Source: JACVRW01 sp963819635 (GTDB lineage: Bacteria; Actinomycetota; Thermoleophilia; Solirubrobacterales; Thermoleophilaceae). From it: 64,000 nucleotides of DNA. This document shows, piece after piece, positions 49,619 through 57,390 of the stretch. The translations under genes were made by a program, and so were the position numbers. The stretch's first letter is position 1, and each line of letters begins with the position of its first letter. The stretch is from the NCBI GenBank assembly GCA_963819635.1, contig CAWFWX010000003.1:372001-436000 (forward strand), written 5' to 3'. The notes beneath the pieces were generated by a model. The model did not search any database and was not told where the DNA came from. It worked only from the letters and a program-made list of their open reading frames with translations.

Positions 49619-50046
49619 CGCTCGTGACCGCCGGCCGGGTGGGGAAGCCGCACGGCCTGGACGGAAGCTTCTACGTGGACGGGCCCCGGCATGAGCTGCC
49701 GGAGGGCGCCGAGCTGACCGTAGGCGGCAGCACGCACCGGATCGCCCGCCGGGCGGGCACCGACGAGCGGCCGCTGATCCGGCTCGCGGACGTGGAGGAC
49801 CCCGCCGCGCTCCGCGGCGAGCTGCTTCTGGTCGAGGACGAGCTCGGAGCCGACGAGTGGCTCGCCTCCGACCTGGTCGGCTGCCGCGTGCCCGGGCTGG
49901 GGACGGTCACGCGGGTCGTCGACGCTCCCTCGTGCTCGATCCTCGAGCTCGAGGACGGCACGCTCGTCCCATTCGTCTCCGATGCCATCGCACGCGTGGA
50001 CCTCGACGCGGGCGAGATTCACGTGAGGGCGGAGTTCCTCGGATGA
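49615..50046 (+). CDS. rimM: Ribosome maturation factor RimM
   Basis: A 143-residue RimM (family about 170): N-terminal RimM domain VTAGRVGKPHGLDGSFYVD, then a PRC-barrel with DLVGCRVPGLGTVTRVVDAPS and LVPFVSDAIARVDL. It helps mature the 30S head and binds S19. The start is TTG 49615, overlapping the khpA stop, and the ATGA at 50043-50046 couples it to trmD. The shorter length comes from reduced loops. Confidence 0.92.
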   Translation: MTLVTAGRVGKPHGLDGSFYVDGPRHELPEGAELTVGGSTHRIARRAGTDERPLIRLADVEDPAALRGELLLVEDELGADEWLASDLVGCRVPGLGTVTRVVDAPSCSILELEDGTLVPFVSDAIARVDLDAGEIHVRAEFLG

Positions 50047-50708
50047 GGATCGACGTGGTCACGCTGTTCCCGCACTGGTTCGACTGGTTCAAGACGCAGC
50101 GGCATGTGACGAACGCGCTCGGGCTGGGGCACGAGCTCGACCTTGTCGATCTGCGCGAGAGCACTCCCCTCAAGGCCGGACAGGTCGACGACACGCCCTA
50201 CGGCGGCGGCGCCGGGATGGTGATCCGCGTGGACGTGGTCGAGGCCGCTCTGGAGGCTCGCTACGGCGCGGCGCCGCCTCCGCACCGGACCATCGCGCTG
50301 TCGCCGGGAGGGCGCCAGCTCGACGACCGGCTGGCGGCCGAGCTGGCAGCGGAGCCGGTGCTCACCCTCCTGTGCGGCCGCTACGAGGGATTCGACGAGC
50401 GGGTGAACGAGCACCTGGCCACCGACGTCGTCTCGATCGGCCCGTACGTCCTGTCTGGCGGCGAGCTGGCCGCGATGGTGCTGGCCGACACGGTGATCCG
50501 GAAGCTGCCCGGCGCGCTCGGGCACGAGGAGAGCGCGGTCGAGGAGTCATTCAGCGAGGCGCTCGGGGGCGCCCCCGAATATCCGCACTACACACGGCCG
50601 TTCGAGTGGCGCGGGCACGCCGTTCCGGACGTGCTCCTCTCCGGCGACCACGCCCGCATACGCGAGTGGCGGCTCGAGCAGAGCCGCGGCCGGCGGCCCC
50701 CTGAATAG
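50043..50708 (+). CDS. trmD: tRNA (guanine37-N1)-methyltransferase TrmD
   Basis: A 221-residue SPOUT methyltransferase: MRIDVVTLFPHWF, DDTPYGGGAGMVI, LCGRYEGFDERV and IGPYVLSGGELAAMV, which form the trefoil knot that binds SAM. The tail YTRPFEWRGHAVPDVLLSGDHARI is typical. It modifies G37 of several tRNAs to prevent frameshifting. Length is near the family mean (about 240). Confidence 0.95.
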   Translation: MRIDVVTLFPHWFDWFKTQRHVTNALGLGHELDLVDLRESTPLKAGQVDDTPYGGGAGMVIRVDVVEAALEARYGAAPPPHRTIALSPGGRQLDDRLAAELAAEPVLTLLCGRYEGFDERVNEHLATDVVSIGPYVLSGGELAAMVLADTVIRKLPGALGHEESAVEESFSEALGGAPEYPHYTRPFEWRGHAVPDVLLSGDHARIREWRLEQSRGRRPPE

Positions 50709-50735
50709 GGCCACGGGCGCCCCGCATTCCTTCGC

Positions 50736-50741
50736 TACCAT
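50736..50741 (+). promoter_or_regulatory. -10 box (TACCAT) of rplS
   Basis: TACCAT would start a transcript about 7 bases on, near 50748. The leader before rplS would then be only about 35-40 bases and consist almost wholly of the hairpin at 50754-50781. Confidence 0.35.
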
Positions 50742-50753
50742 TGCCCGTCCACG

Positions 50754-50781
50754 CGCGACGGGTCACACGGTCGCGTTTTTT
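50754..50781 (+). terminator. Intrinsic terminator/attenuator immediately before rplS
   Basis: CGCGAC (50754-50759) and GTCGCG (50770-50775) close a 10-base loop, followed by T6 (50776-50781). The rplS start codon (GTG 50782 or ATG 50788) follows at once. This is the clearest hairpin-plus-T-run in the window and should limit read-through into rplS. Confidence 0.75.
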
Positions 50782-50787
50782 GTGCCC

Positions 50788-51336
50788 ATGTCCGGAGTCA
50801 TCGACAGCATCGAGCGCGCGCAGCTGCGCCGAGTTCCGTCCTTCCAGGCGGGCGATCGCGTGCGCGTGCACTTCCAGGTGGTCGAGGGGACGCGCCGGCG
50901 CACACAGGTCTTCGAGGGCATCGTGATCAAGCGCCAGGGCAGCGGCGTGCGCGAGACTTTCACGGTCCGGAAGCAGTCGTTCGGCGTTGGGGTCGAGCGA
51001 ACTTTCCCGGTCCACTCGCCCAAGATCGAGCGCATCGAGGTGGCCGCGCGCGGCGACGTGAGACGCGCAAAGCTCTACTACCTGCGCGAGCGCGTGGGCC
51101 GCGCCTCGCGGGTGCGCGAGCGGCGCTGGTCGGGTGCGGAGGAGGTCGTCCAGCCTGGGCTCATCGTCGAGGAGGGCGCAATGCCGCCTGACGACGCGCC
51201 GCGGCCCGGCGAGGATGAGCTCGCCGACCAGACCGCCGCGGAGGAGGAGCTCGCTGAGCAGGCCGCCGCGGAGGCCGGTGAGGCGCCCGCAGAGGAGCCG
51301 GCCGAGCACGCGGGTGACGACGAACGGCCCTCCTAG
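50788..51336 (+). CDS. rplS: 50S ribosomal protein L19 with acidic tail
   Basis: About 182 residues from ATG 50788 (MSGVIDSIERAQLRRVPSFQAGD); a GTG two codons upstream is possible. The L19 core has VEGTRRRTQVFEGIVIKRQGSGV and SPKIERIEVAARGDVRRAKLYYLR. Residues ~115-182 form an acidic Ala/Glu-rich extension (DDAPRPGEDELADQTAAEEE), absent from typical 115-residue L19. The start directly follows a terminator-like hairpin with T6, so attenuation is likely. Confidence 0.94.
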   Translation: MSGVIDSIERAQLRRVPSFQAGDRVRVHFQVVEGTRRRTQVFEGIVIKRQGSGVRETFTVRKQSFGVGVERTFPVHSPKIERIEVAARGDVRRAKLYYLRERVGRASRVRERRWSGAEEVVQPGLIVEEGAMPPDDAPRPGEDELADQTAAEEELAEQAAAEAGEAPAEEPAEHAGDDERPS

Positions 51337-51355
51337 CGAGGCTTCGGGCGCTCCG

Positions 51356-51961
51356 GTGGCCAAGGGCACTAAGAAGCGCCAGCACAACTCGCTGGTCGAG
51401 CTCGTCACGATCGTGGCGGTCGCGCTCGGCCTCGCGCTGGGCATCCAGGCGTTCCTCGTCAAGCCGTTCCGGATCCCCAGCGAGTCGATGGTCCCGACGC
51501 TCCAGATCGGCCAGCGCGTCCTCGTTGACCGCGTGAGCTACCGCTTCAGCGACCCGGACCGGGGGGACATCGTGGTCTTCAAGCCACCGACGGGCCAGCC
51601 GAACGTCTGCGGCGTCGAGCGCCCGAGCGACCAGCCCTGCCCGAAGGGCACCCCGGAGCGCTCCGACACGAACTTCATCAAGCGGGTGGTCGGGCTACCC
51701 GGGGACCACCTGAAGGTGATCGAGGGCTCCGTCTACATCAACGGGAAACGCCAGGACGAGCCGTTCGCCAGGCTCGACCCGGAGTGCGCCACCTGCAACC
51801 TGCCGCGGGAGATCACGGTCCCCGACGGCCAGTACTACATGATGGGCGACAACCGCGGCGAGTCCGCGGACAGCCGCGAGTGGGGGCCGGTGCCGAAGAA
51901 ATGGATCATCGGCAGGGCCTTCATGACCTATTGGCCTCCGGGCCGAATCGGCCTACTCTAG
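51356..51961 (+). CDS. lepB: Signal peptidase I
   Basis: About 201 residues from GTG 51356 (GTG 51314 is possible). One N-terminal membrane helix (VELVTIVAVALGLALGIQAFLV), then FRIPSESMVPTL with the catalytic Ser, FIKRVVGLPGD with the catalytic Lys, and MGDNRGESADSREWGPV. It cleaves Sec signal peptides on the outer face of the membrane. VCGVERPSDQPCPKG and ECATCNLP are extra loops with Cys pairs, probably disulfides. Confidence 0.94.
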   Translation: MAKGTKKRQHNSLVELVTIVAVALGLALGIQAFLVKPFRIPSESMVPTLQIGQRVLVDRVSYRFSDPDRGDIVVFKPPTGQPNVCGVERPSDQPCPKGTPERSDTNFIKRVVGLPGDHLKVIEGSVYINGKRQDEPFARLDPECATCNLPREITVPDGQYYMMGDNRGESADSREWGPVPKKWIIGRAFMTYWPPGRIGLL

Positions 51962-52006
51962 GCCCGTAGTGGGGGGTGAGCGGCGGGCTTCCGCCGTGCA
52001 CCCACC

Positions 52007-52012
52007 TATGAT
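52007..52012 (+). promoter_or_regulatory. -10 box (TATGAT) of rnhB
   Basis: TATGAT ends 11 bases before GTG 52024 and 17 before ATG 52030. Confidence 0.4.
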
Positions 52013-52023
52013 CGGCGCCACCA

Positions 52024-52728
52024 GTGGGGATGCCGCGGCACGAGACCACGCCTTCGCGACGCAACGCACGCCGGCCGAAGGGCCGGCCGCGAACCGGCCG
52101 CCGCCTCTTCGCCTTCGACCGCGAGCTCGGCTGCCGCTATGTGGCCGGAGCTGACGAGGCGGGGCGCGGGTCGCTGGCGGGGCCGCTCGTGGCCGCCGCG
52201 GTGCTGTTCGACCTCGAGCGGCTGACCCTCTCCGACAGGCGCGCCCTCACGCGGCTGAACGACTCGAAGCAGCACACGGCCGAGATGCGCGAGGAGCTCT
52301 ACCCGCTGGTGATGCGGGCCGCCGCGCGCTCCGTGATCGTGGCGCGCTGCGTGCGCGGCATCGACCTGCGCGGGCTCCACAACACGAACCTGGAGGCGCT
52401 CCGGACGGCGCTGCTCGGCGTGGCGGTGCCGGGGACCGTATGCCTCGTGGACGGCTTCAGGGTGCCGGAGTTCGGCATGGACCAGCGCGCCGTCGTCGAC
52501 GGCGACTGCCGGAGCGCGGCGATAGCCGCCGCCTCCGTGCTGGCCAAGGTCAGCCGCGATCGCTACATGCGCCGCGCCGCCGAGCGCCATCCCGGCTGGG
52601 ACTTCGAGACGAACGTGGGCTACTCGACCCCGGAGCACCGCGCCGCGATAGCCGCGAACGGCGTCTCGCCACTGCACCGGATGTCATTCCAGTCGATCGC
52701 CTACACGCAGCTGGCCCTCGAGGGCTAG
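52024..52728 (+). CDS. rnhB: Ribonuclease HII
   Basis: A 234-residue RNase HII: YVAGADEAGRGSLAGPLVAAAV holds the first metal ligands (DEAGRG), LNDSKQHTAEMREEL follows, then LVDGFRVPEF, and the late Asp lies in VVDGDCRSAAIAAASVLAKVSRD. It removes ribonucleotides and RNA primers from DNA. About 35 basic residues precede the core. It overlaps the convergent PNPOx-like gene by four bases. Confidence 0.94.
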   Translation: MGMPRHETTPSRRNARRPKGRPRTGRRLFAFDRELGCRYVAGADEAGRGSLAGPLVAAAVLFDLERLTLSDRRALTRLNDSKQHTAEMREELYPLVMRAAARSVIVARCVRGIDLRGLHNTNLEALRTALLGVAVPGTVCLVDGFRVPEFGMDQRAVVDGDCRSAAIAAASVLAKVSRDRYMRRAAERHPGWDFETNVGYSTPEHRAAIAANGVSPLHRMSFQSIAYTQLALEG

Positions 52729-53177
52729 GCGAGCTCGACCGGGATGCGCTCGTCGTTCGGGCCCAGCACGAACAGCGCCGACGCGGTCGCCCGGTAGAGC
52801 CGGACCGCCGCCGGCGGTCGAACGTTCTCGACGCTCCAGCTCGGCCAGCCGAGCGCCTCGGAGCGGCCGGTGAAGACGCCGATCGCGCGCTCCTCGTCGG
52901 CGCCCTCGACCCGCTCCGCCTCGGCCTCGACATAGACGGCCTCGGCCTGGCCCGGGCCGGCGCTCGAGTCGAAGATGACGATGCCGACCTGCGGCCGGGT
53001 CGCGAGGTTCCGGGAGTGCCGCGCCTCCGGCTTTGAGACCCAGACGAAGTGCATGAGCTCCTCGTGGGCGAACCACACGGGGGAGGCCCAGGGGCGGCCC
53101 TCGCGGTCGGCGGTGGCGAGGGTCATGTAGAGGTTGGACTCGATGATCCGGCTGGCGTCGTCGGCTGGGTCTGGCAT
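52725..53177 (-). CDS. Pyridoxamine 5-phosphate oxidase-like flavin-binding protein
   Basis: A 150-residue split-barrel protein: IIESNLYMTLATADREGRPWASPVWF, HFVWVSKPEARHSRNLATRPQVGIVIFD. This is the general PNPOx/F420-binding fold. It lacks the catalytic C-terminal motif of true PdxH, so the cofactor (FMN or F420) and substrate are unknown. Last gene of the reverse-strand block that begins with comM. Confidence 0.82.
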   Translation of the reverse strand: MPDPADDASRIIESNLYMTLATADREGRPWASPVWFAHEELMHFVWVSKPEARHSRNLATRPQVGIVIFDSSAGPGQAEAVYVEAEAERVEGADEERAIGVFTGRSEALGWPSWSVENVRPPAAVRLYRATASALFVLGPNDERIPVELA

Positions 53178-53189
53178 GCCTGCCGTCTA

Positions 53190-53573
53190 TCAGAACGCCG
53201 CCTCGAGGTGCTCGACCGCGAGCAACCGGCCGGCCGGATCGAAGCTGACGCCGATCGCGTCGAAGCGGAGCTCAGACGGCCGCGCCCCCTGGAGGCGGCC
53301 GCCCGCGAGCCACTCACGTGCCATTGCACGGACCTGCCGCTGCTTCCGGGGGCCGATCGCGGCGAACGGGCCGAGGACGTCGCGCGCATCGCCGCGAACG
53401 ATCCGAGTCTTCACCTCACAGAACACGAGGAAGCGCATGTCGCGAGCGACGACGTCGATCTCCCCGTACCGAGTCCGGTAGTTCCTCTCAACGACCTCGA
53501 GGCCGCGCGCCTCGAGGTGTCGCGCGGCGAGCTCCTCGCCGCGAGCTCCGAGCCTTCGCCGCGGATCGGACAT
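53190..53573 (-). CDS. yraN: YraN-family (UPF0102) nuclease-like protein
   Basis: A 127-residue protein with the endonuclease-fold pattern: RLGARGEELAARHLEARGLEVVERNYRTRYGEIDVVARD, then FCEVKTR. The GEID...EVK residues match the active-site pattern of restriction-endonuclease-like folds. Cellular role unclear. It sits by rnhB in many genomes; here it is on the opposite strand, coupled to dprA by a TGATG overlap. Confidence 0.9.
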   Translation of the reverse strand: MSDPRRRLGARGEELAARHLEARGLEVVERNYRTRYGEIDVVARDMRFLVFCEVKTRIVRGDARDVLGPFAAIGPRKQRQVRAMAREWLAGGRLQGARPSELRFDAIGVSFDPAGRLLAVEHLEAAF

Positions 53574-54679
53574 CAGCGAGCCGCTCGCTCCCAGCCGCCG
53601 AGCTCGCGGCGGACCAGGTATCCGTTCGCTTCGAGCCGGCCGAGCGCGGCCCGGACATCGGCCGCGGGGCGGCCGGTCGCACGCGCGATCGTCTGGACCG
53701 AGTCACAGCCCTCGGCGGCCTCGAGCACGAGGCGGAGCTCGGGCTCAATCGGTGTCCGCCGTTCCTCGTGAGGGCGCGGCGCCGACCGCACGCCCACGCC
53801 GAACAGCTCATCGAGCACGTCCTCGGTGCCGCTTATCGGAGTCGCGCCGTCCTTCAGCAGGTTGTTGGTCCCGCGCGCGAGGCTCGACGTGACGCGGCCG
53901 GGCACGGCCGCGACGCAGCGGCCGAGATCCTTGGCGAACTCGGCGGTGATGAGGCTGCCGCTCGGATCCGCGGCTTCGACGACCACCGTCATCCGGGCGA
54001 GCGCCGCCATGATTCGGTTCCGCGCCGGAAAGCTCCAGCGATAGGGCGCGGTGCCAGGCGGAAGCTCGGAAAGCACCAGACCCGCCTCGGAAACCCGCTG
54101 GTGAAGCGAGCGATGACGGCGCGGATAGACGACGTCCGGCCCACTCGCCACGACGGCGACCGGCACACCGCCGCCGTCCAGGCAACCTCGGTGCGCCGTG
54201 CCGTCGATGCCCAGGGCGAGGCCGCTGACCACTGCAACGCCGGAGACGCCAAGGCCGCGACCGAGCGCGTACGCGACCTCGGTCCCGTACGGGCTTGCGC
54301 GGCGAGTGCCGACCAGCGTCACCGCCGGTTCGTCGGCGAGCAGCGCCAGAGTCTCGGGACGGCCGGCACCGAACAGCACCGCCGGCGGGTCCGCGAGATC
54401 GTGGAGCAGGGGCGGATAGCGCGGCGAATGCGCGCAGGTCACGAGGACGCCTGCGCCGGCGAGCCGCTCGCGCGAGCCGTCCACGTCGAACCCCTGGAGA
54501 AACGAGAGCGCTCGCTCCACCTGCCGCCCGGCGGCAGCCGAGATGAGCTCGTGCTCCGGCAGCCCAAGCAGCCCGCGTGCGCGCGGGTCGCCACTTCCCA
54601 AGAGCGCGGCGATCCGCGGCGCGAGATGGGCGATGAGGAACGCCCGGCGCAGGCAGGGATTGCAGCTGTCCACGATCAC
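53573..54679 (-). CDS. dprA: DNA processing protein DprA
   Basis: A 368-residue DprA with the Rossmann-like core (LVGTRRASPYGTEVAYALG, VVSGLALGIDGTAHRGCL, PARNRIMAALARMTVVVEA, GSLITAEFAKDLGR) and a C-terminal winged helix (AAEGCDSVQTIARATGRPAAD). It loads RecA onto incoming single-stranded DNA during transformation. GTG 54679 lies in the comM stop, and the pair suggests retained DNA-uptake processing. Confidence 0.93.
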   Translation of the reverse strand: MIVDSCNPCLRRAFLIAHLAPRIAALLGSGDPRARGLLGLPEHELISAAAGRQVERALSFLQGFDVDGSRERLAGAGVLVTCAHSPRYPPLLHDLADPPAVLFGAGRPETLALLADEPAVTLVGTRRASPYGTEVAYALGRGLGVSGVAVVSGLALGIDGTAHRGCLDGGGVPVAVVASGPDVVYPRRHRSLHQRVSEAGLVLSELPPGTAPYRWSFPARNRIMAALARMTVVVEAADPSGSLITAEFAKDLGRCVAAVPGRVTSSLARGTNNLLKDGATPISGTEDVLDELFGVGVRSAPRPHEERRTPIEPELRLVLEAAEGCDSVQTIARATGRPAADVRAALGRLEANGYLVRRELGGWERAAR

Positions 54680-56199
54680 GGCGCGACCTGCTCGGAGGTG
54701 TCCAGCCGGTAGGAGAGCGCCTCATCGAGGTCGCGCTCGATCACCCGCTCGCGCCCGTCCAGGTCGGCGATCGTGCGAGCCACGCGTAGAACGCGGTCGT
54801 GCCCGCGGCCGCTCAGGGCCATCCGATCGCGGATCGTGAGCAGGCGCGTGGCCAGGCCGGCCTCGAGCGGCACCTGGCGGCGCGTGAGCCGGCCGTCCAT
54901 GTCGCCGTTGCAGAGGACGCCGGTGCCCGCCAGCCGTACGAGCTGACGTCTGCGCGCCGCCGCCACTCGGCCGCGGGCATCGCTCGACGGCGTTGGATGC
55001 CGGTCGGCGTCAGCGACGAGCTCGGCCGTGGGCACCGCCTCGACCTGGCAGACGAGGTCGATCCGGTCCACGAGCGGGCCGCTCAGGCGGCGCTGGTAGC
55101 GCGCGAGCTCGAGTGCCGTGCAGGCACAGCGGTCGGGCGGCCGCGCGCACGGGCAGCGGTTGCAGGCCGCCACGACGATCGCGTTCGCGGGGAAGTCGAG
55201 CGTCCGCTGCCCGCGCGTGATCTCGACTCGCCCCTCCTCGAGCGGCTGGCGCAGGGCGTCGACCGCGCTACGGGCGAACTCCGGCAGCTCGTCCAGGAAG
55301 AGGACGCCGCGGTGCGCGAGCGTGATCTCGCCCGGCATCGGCCGGCTCCCGCCGCCCACCAGCCCTTGAGCGGAGATCGTGTGATGGGGCGCCCGGAACG
55401 GTCGTTCCATCGCAAGCTGGCCGGTGCCGATCCCGGCGGCGCTGTGAACCTGGGTGATCTCGAGCGCCTCCTCGAAGCTCGGCGGCGGAAGGATCCCCGG
55501 GAGGCGGCGGGCGAGCATCGTCTTGCCGGCGCCGGGCGGCCCGACCATTAGGAGGTTGTGGCCGCCGGCGGCCGCGATCTCGAGCGCGCGCTTCGCGTCC
55601 TCCTGCCCCCGGACGTCTGCGAGGTCAGGTGCGTCCCCTGGGCGCGCCTCGGGTGGCGAAGCGGCGGGCTCGGCAGGTGCCGGCGTCCAGCGGCCGTGGA
55701 GAAGATCGGCGAGCCGCCCCAGATCGGGGATGGCAGTCACCTCTATGCCCTCGACCAGAGCCGCCTCGGGGGCGTTCTGCTCCGGGACAAGCAGCCGCCC
55801 GTAGCCGGCGCGCCGCGCGCCGAGCGCGGCATTCAGCGCGCCGCGGACCGGGCGCAGCTCTCCGCTGAGCGACAGCTCGCCGGCGAGGGCGCAGCGTTCC
55901 AGGTCCTCGGCCGGGACCTGCCCGCTTGCCGCGAGCAGGCCCACGGCGATGGCGAGATCGAAGCTCGGGCCGGCCTTTCGCACGTGTGCCGGCGCGAGAT
56001 TCACCGTCAGGCGTTTCTGAGGGAAGTCGAGCTCGGAGTTCAGGAGCGCCGCTCGGACGCGCTCGCGCGACTCGCGTATGGCCCGGTCCGGGAGCCCCAC
56101 GAGTGTGAACGCGGGGAGGCCGCGCCGGACGTCGACCTCGACGGTGACCTCCTGGGGGCGAACGCCCTCCAAGGCGAACGTGGCGACCGCGGCCAGCAC
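54676..56199 (-). CDS. comM: ComM/YifB-family AAA+ ATPase
   Basis: A 507-residue ComM: LonC-like N-terminal domain (VEVDVRRGLPAFTLVGLPDRAIRESRERVRAAL), AAA+ Mg-chelatase core with LLMVGPPGAGKTMLARRLPGILPP, GVLFLDELPEFARSAVDALRQPLEEG, NCRC-type zinc cluster here as CNRCPCARPPDRCAC, and a C-terminal RVLRVARTIADLDG. ComM is a helicase for branch migration in natural transformation. First gene of the comM-dprA-yraN-PNPOx block. Confidence 0.93.
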   Translation of the reverse strand: MLAAVATFALEGVRPQEVTVEVDVRRGLPAFTLVGLPDRAIRESRERVRAALLNSELDFPQKRLTVNLAPAHVRKAGPSFDLAIAVGLLAASGQVPAEDLERCALAGELSLSGELRPVRGALNAALGARRAGYGRLLVPEQNAPEAALVEGIEVTAIPDLGRLADLLHGRWTPAPAEPAASPPEARPGDAPDLADVRGQEDAKRALEIAAAGGHNLLMVGPPGAGKTMLARRLPGILPPPSFEEALEITQVHSAAGIGTGQLAMERPFRAPHHTISAQGLVGGGSRPMPGEITLAHRGVLFLDELPEFARSAVDALRQPLEEGRVEITRGQRTLDFPANAIVVAACNRCPCARPPDRCACTALELARYQRRLSGPLVDRIDLVCQVEAVPTAELVADADRHPTPSSDARGRVAAARRRQLVRLAGTGVLCNGDMDGRLTRRQVPLEAGLATRLLTIRDRMALSGRGHDRVLRVARTIADLDGRERVIERDLDEALSYRLDTSEQVAP

Positions 56200-56266
56200 C
56201 CGCCCGACGCTGACGGCGTCCGAGCGACGCGTGGGCGCGCCGCCGTGACAACTTCGCCACGCCGCC

Positions 56267-56272
56267 TATCCT
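56267..56272 (+). promoter_or_regulatory. -10 box (TATCCT) deciding the thiD start
   Basis: TATCCT ends 9 bases before GTG 56282 but only 3 before GTG 56276. The spacing favours 56282. Confidence 0.45.
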
Positions 56273-56281
56273 GCCGTGCCC

Positions 56282-57070
56282 GTGACCACGGAGCGGTTAC
56301 CTCGGGTTCTGTCCATCGCCGGCTCGGATTCCGGTGGGGGTGCGGGCATTCAGGCGGATCTCAAGGCGTTTGCGCGCTGCGGGGTGCACGGCATGACCGC
56401 CATCACGGCGATCACCGCCCAGAACACGGTGGGGGTCACGGCGGTGCATCCGGTGCCGGGCGACGTGATCGTCGAGCAGGTCCGGGCCGTCGTGGACGAC
56501 ATCGGCGTCGACGCGGTGAAGATCGGCATGCTCGGCAGCGTCGCCACCACCGAGGCGGTGGGGGAGGCCCTCGATCTCGTGGGCGACGTCCCGATCGTGC
56601 TCGACCCGGTGATGATCTCGGAGAGCGGCGCCCGGCTGCTCGACGAGGACGCCCAGGACGCGCTGCGCACGCGGCTCGTGCCGCGTGCGGCGGTTGTGAC
56701 CCCGAACGTCCCCGAGGCGCACGTGCTGAGCGGCGACTCGCAGCTCGGGCACGAGGAGCTCGTGCGCGCCGTCCACGCGCTCGGCCCGCGGGCCGTGGTT
56801 CTCACGGGCGGGCATCGCGACGAGGCGACCGACCTCTTCTTCGATGGCGAGCGGCTGGTCGAGCTGCCGGGCGAGCGCTACGACGACGGCGCCGCGCACG
56901 GGTCGGGCTGCACGCACTCGTCCGCGCTGGCGGCGCATCTGGCGCTCGGCCTCGACCCGCTCGACGCCGCGCGGGAGGCCAAGCGGATCGCGTCCGAGGC
57001 GGTCCGCGACGGCCTGCGCAGCATCGGCGAGGGCCCGGGACCCGTCGACGTCTTCGGCAAAGGGGTCTGA
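56282..57070 (+). CDS. thiD: Hydroxymethylpyrimidine (phosphate) kinase ThiD
   Basis: A 262-residue ribokinase-fold enzyme: VLSIAGSDSGGGAGIQADLKAF, KIGMLGSVATTEAV, VLDPVMISESGARLL, VVTPNVPEAHVLSG, and DDGAAHGSGCTHSSALAA with the anion hole and catalytic-base region; the usual Asp in GTGC is here GSGC. It phosphorylates HMP and HMP-P for thiamine. The C-terminal FGKGV and stop are created by the paired palindrome at 57060-57108. Confidence 0.92.
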   Translation: MTTERLPRVLSIAGSDSGGGAGIQADLKAFARCGVHGMTAITAITAQNTVGVTAVHPVPGDVIVEQVRAVVDDIGVDAVKIGMLGSVATTEAVGEALDLVGDVPIVLDPVMISESGARLLDEDAQDALRTRLVPRAAVVTPNVPEAHVLSGDSQLGHEELVRAVHALGPRAVVLTGGHRDEATDLFFDGERLVELPGERYDDGAAHGSGCTHSSALAAHLALGLDPLDAAREAKRIASEAVRDGLRSIGEGPGPVDVFGKGV

Positions 57071-57108
57071 CCCCTTAAGTGAGGTCGACTCAAGGGGTCA
57101 GACCCCTT
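57060..57108. repeat. Paired 17-bp palindrome (BIME-like), copy 2
   Basis: AAGGGGTCTGACCCCTT (57060-57076) and AAGGGGTCAGACCCCTT (57092-57108), 32 bases apart, joined by AAGT-N7-ACTC. The thiD stop codon (57068-57070) is the central TGA of the first palindrome. Same design and period as 33147-33195. Confidence 0.85.
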
Positions 57109-57116
57109 GTGCGTGA

Positions 57117-57122
57117 CATAAT
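57117..57122 (+). promoter_or_regulatory. Possible -10 box (CATAAT) of the 57130 gene
   Basis: CATAAT ends 7 bases before GTG 57130, directly downstream of the paired palindrome. Confidence 0.35.
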
Positions 57123-57129
57123 CGGGTGC

Positions 57130-57378
57130 GTGAAGTTCCTGCGGATGAAGCCCGGGCACGGTGAGGTTCTGCTCGCCGAGGGAGATCCGCGCGTGCAGGA
57201 GGACGAGGAGCGCCTCGTCGAGGAGTTCCGCCGCCAGCTCGACGAGGGCATGTGGGCCGCGGTGCCGGTCACGAACTCGGGGAGCGGCCGGCGCGAGGCC
57301 CAGATGGTCAAGGAGTACGCGGACATCCCGCCGGAGTCCGACCGTGTGATCTTCTTCCCGCGCGCCTCCGGCGGCTAG
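57130..57378 (+). CDS. Small protein of unknown function (82 aa)
   Basis: VKFLRMKPGHGEVLLAEGD, then DEERLVEEFRRQLDEGMWAAVPV and a strand-rich end (SDRVIFFPRASGG). Single-domain, soluble, no recognised family. Upstream in-frame codons would be read from the palindromic repeat, so GTG 57130, behind a CATAAT box, is preferred. It lies 12 bases before the next gene and may share its transcript. Confidence 0.6.
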   Translation: MKFLRMKPGHGEVLLAEGDPRVQEDEERLVEEFRRQLDEGMWAAVPVTNSGSGRREAQMVKEYADIPPESDRVIFFPRASGG

Positions 57379-57390
57379 GAGCGAGAAACC

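Noticed and set aside
57079..57129. Start of the 82-aa gene within the palindromic repeat (ORF from 57079)
   Set aside because: The extra N terminus (MRSTQGVRPLVRDIIG) is simply the translated repeat; GTG 57130 lies behind a CATAAT box.
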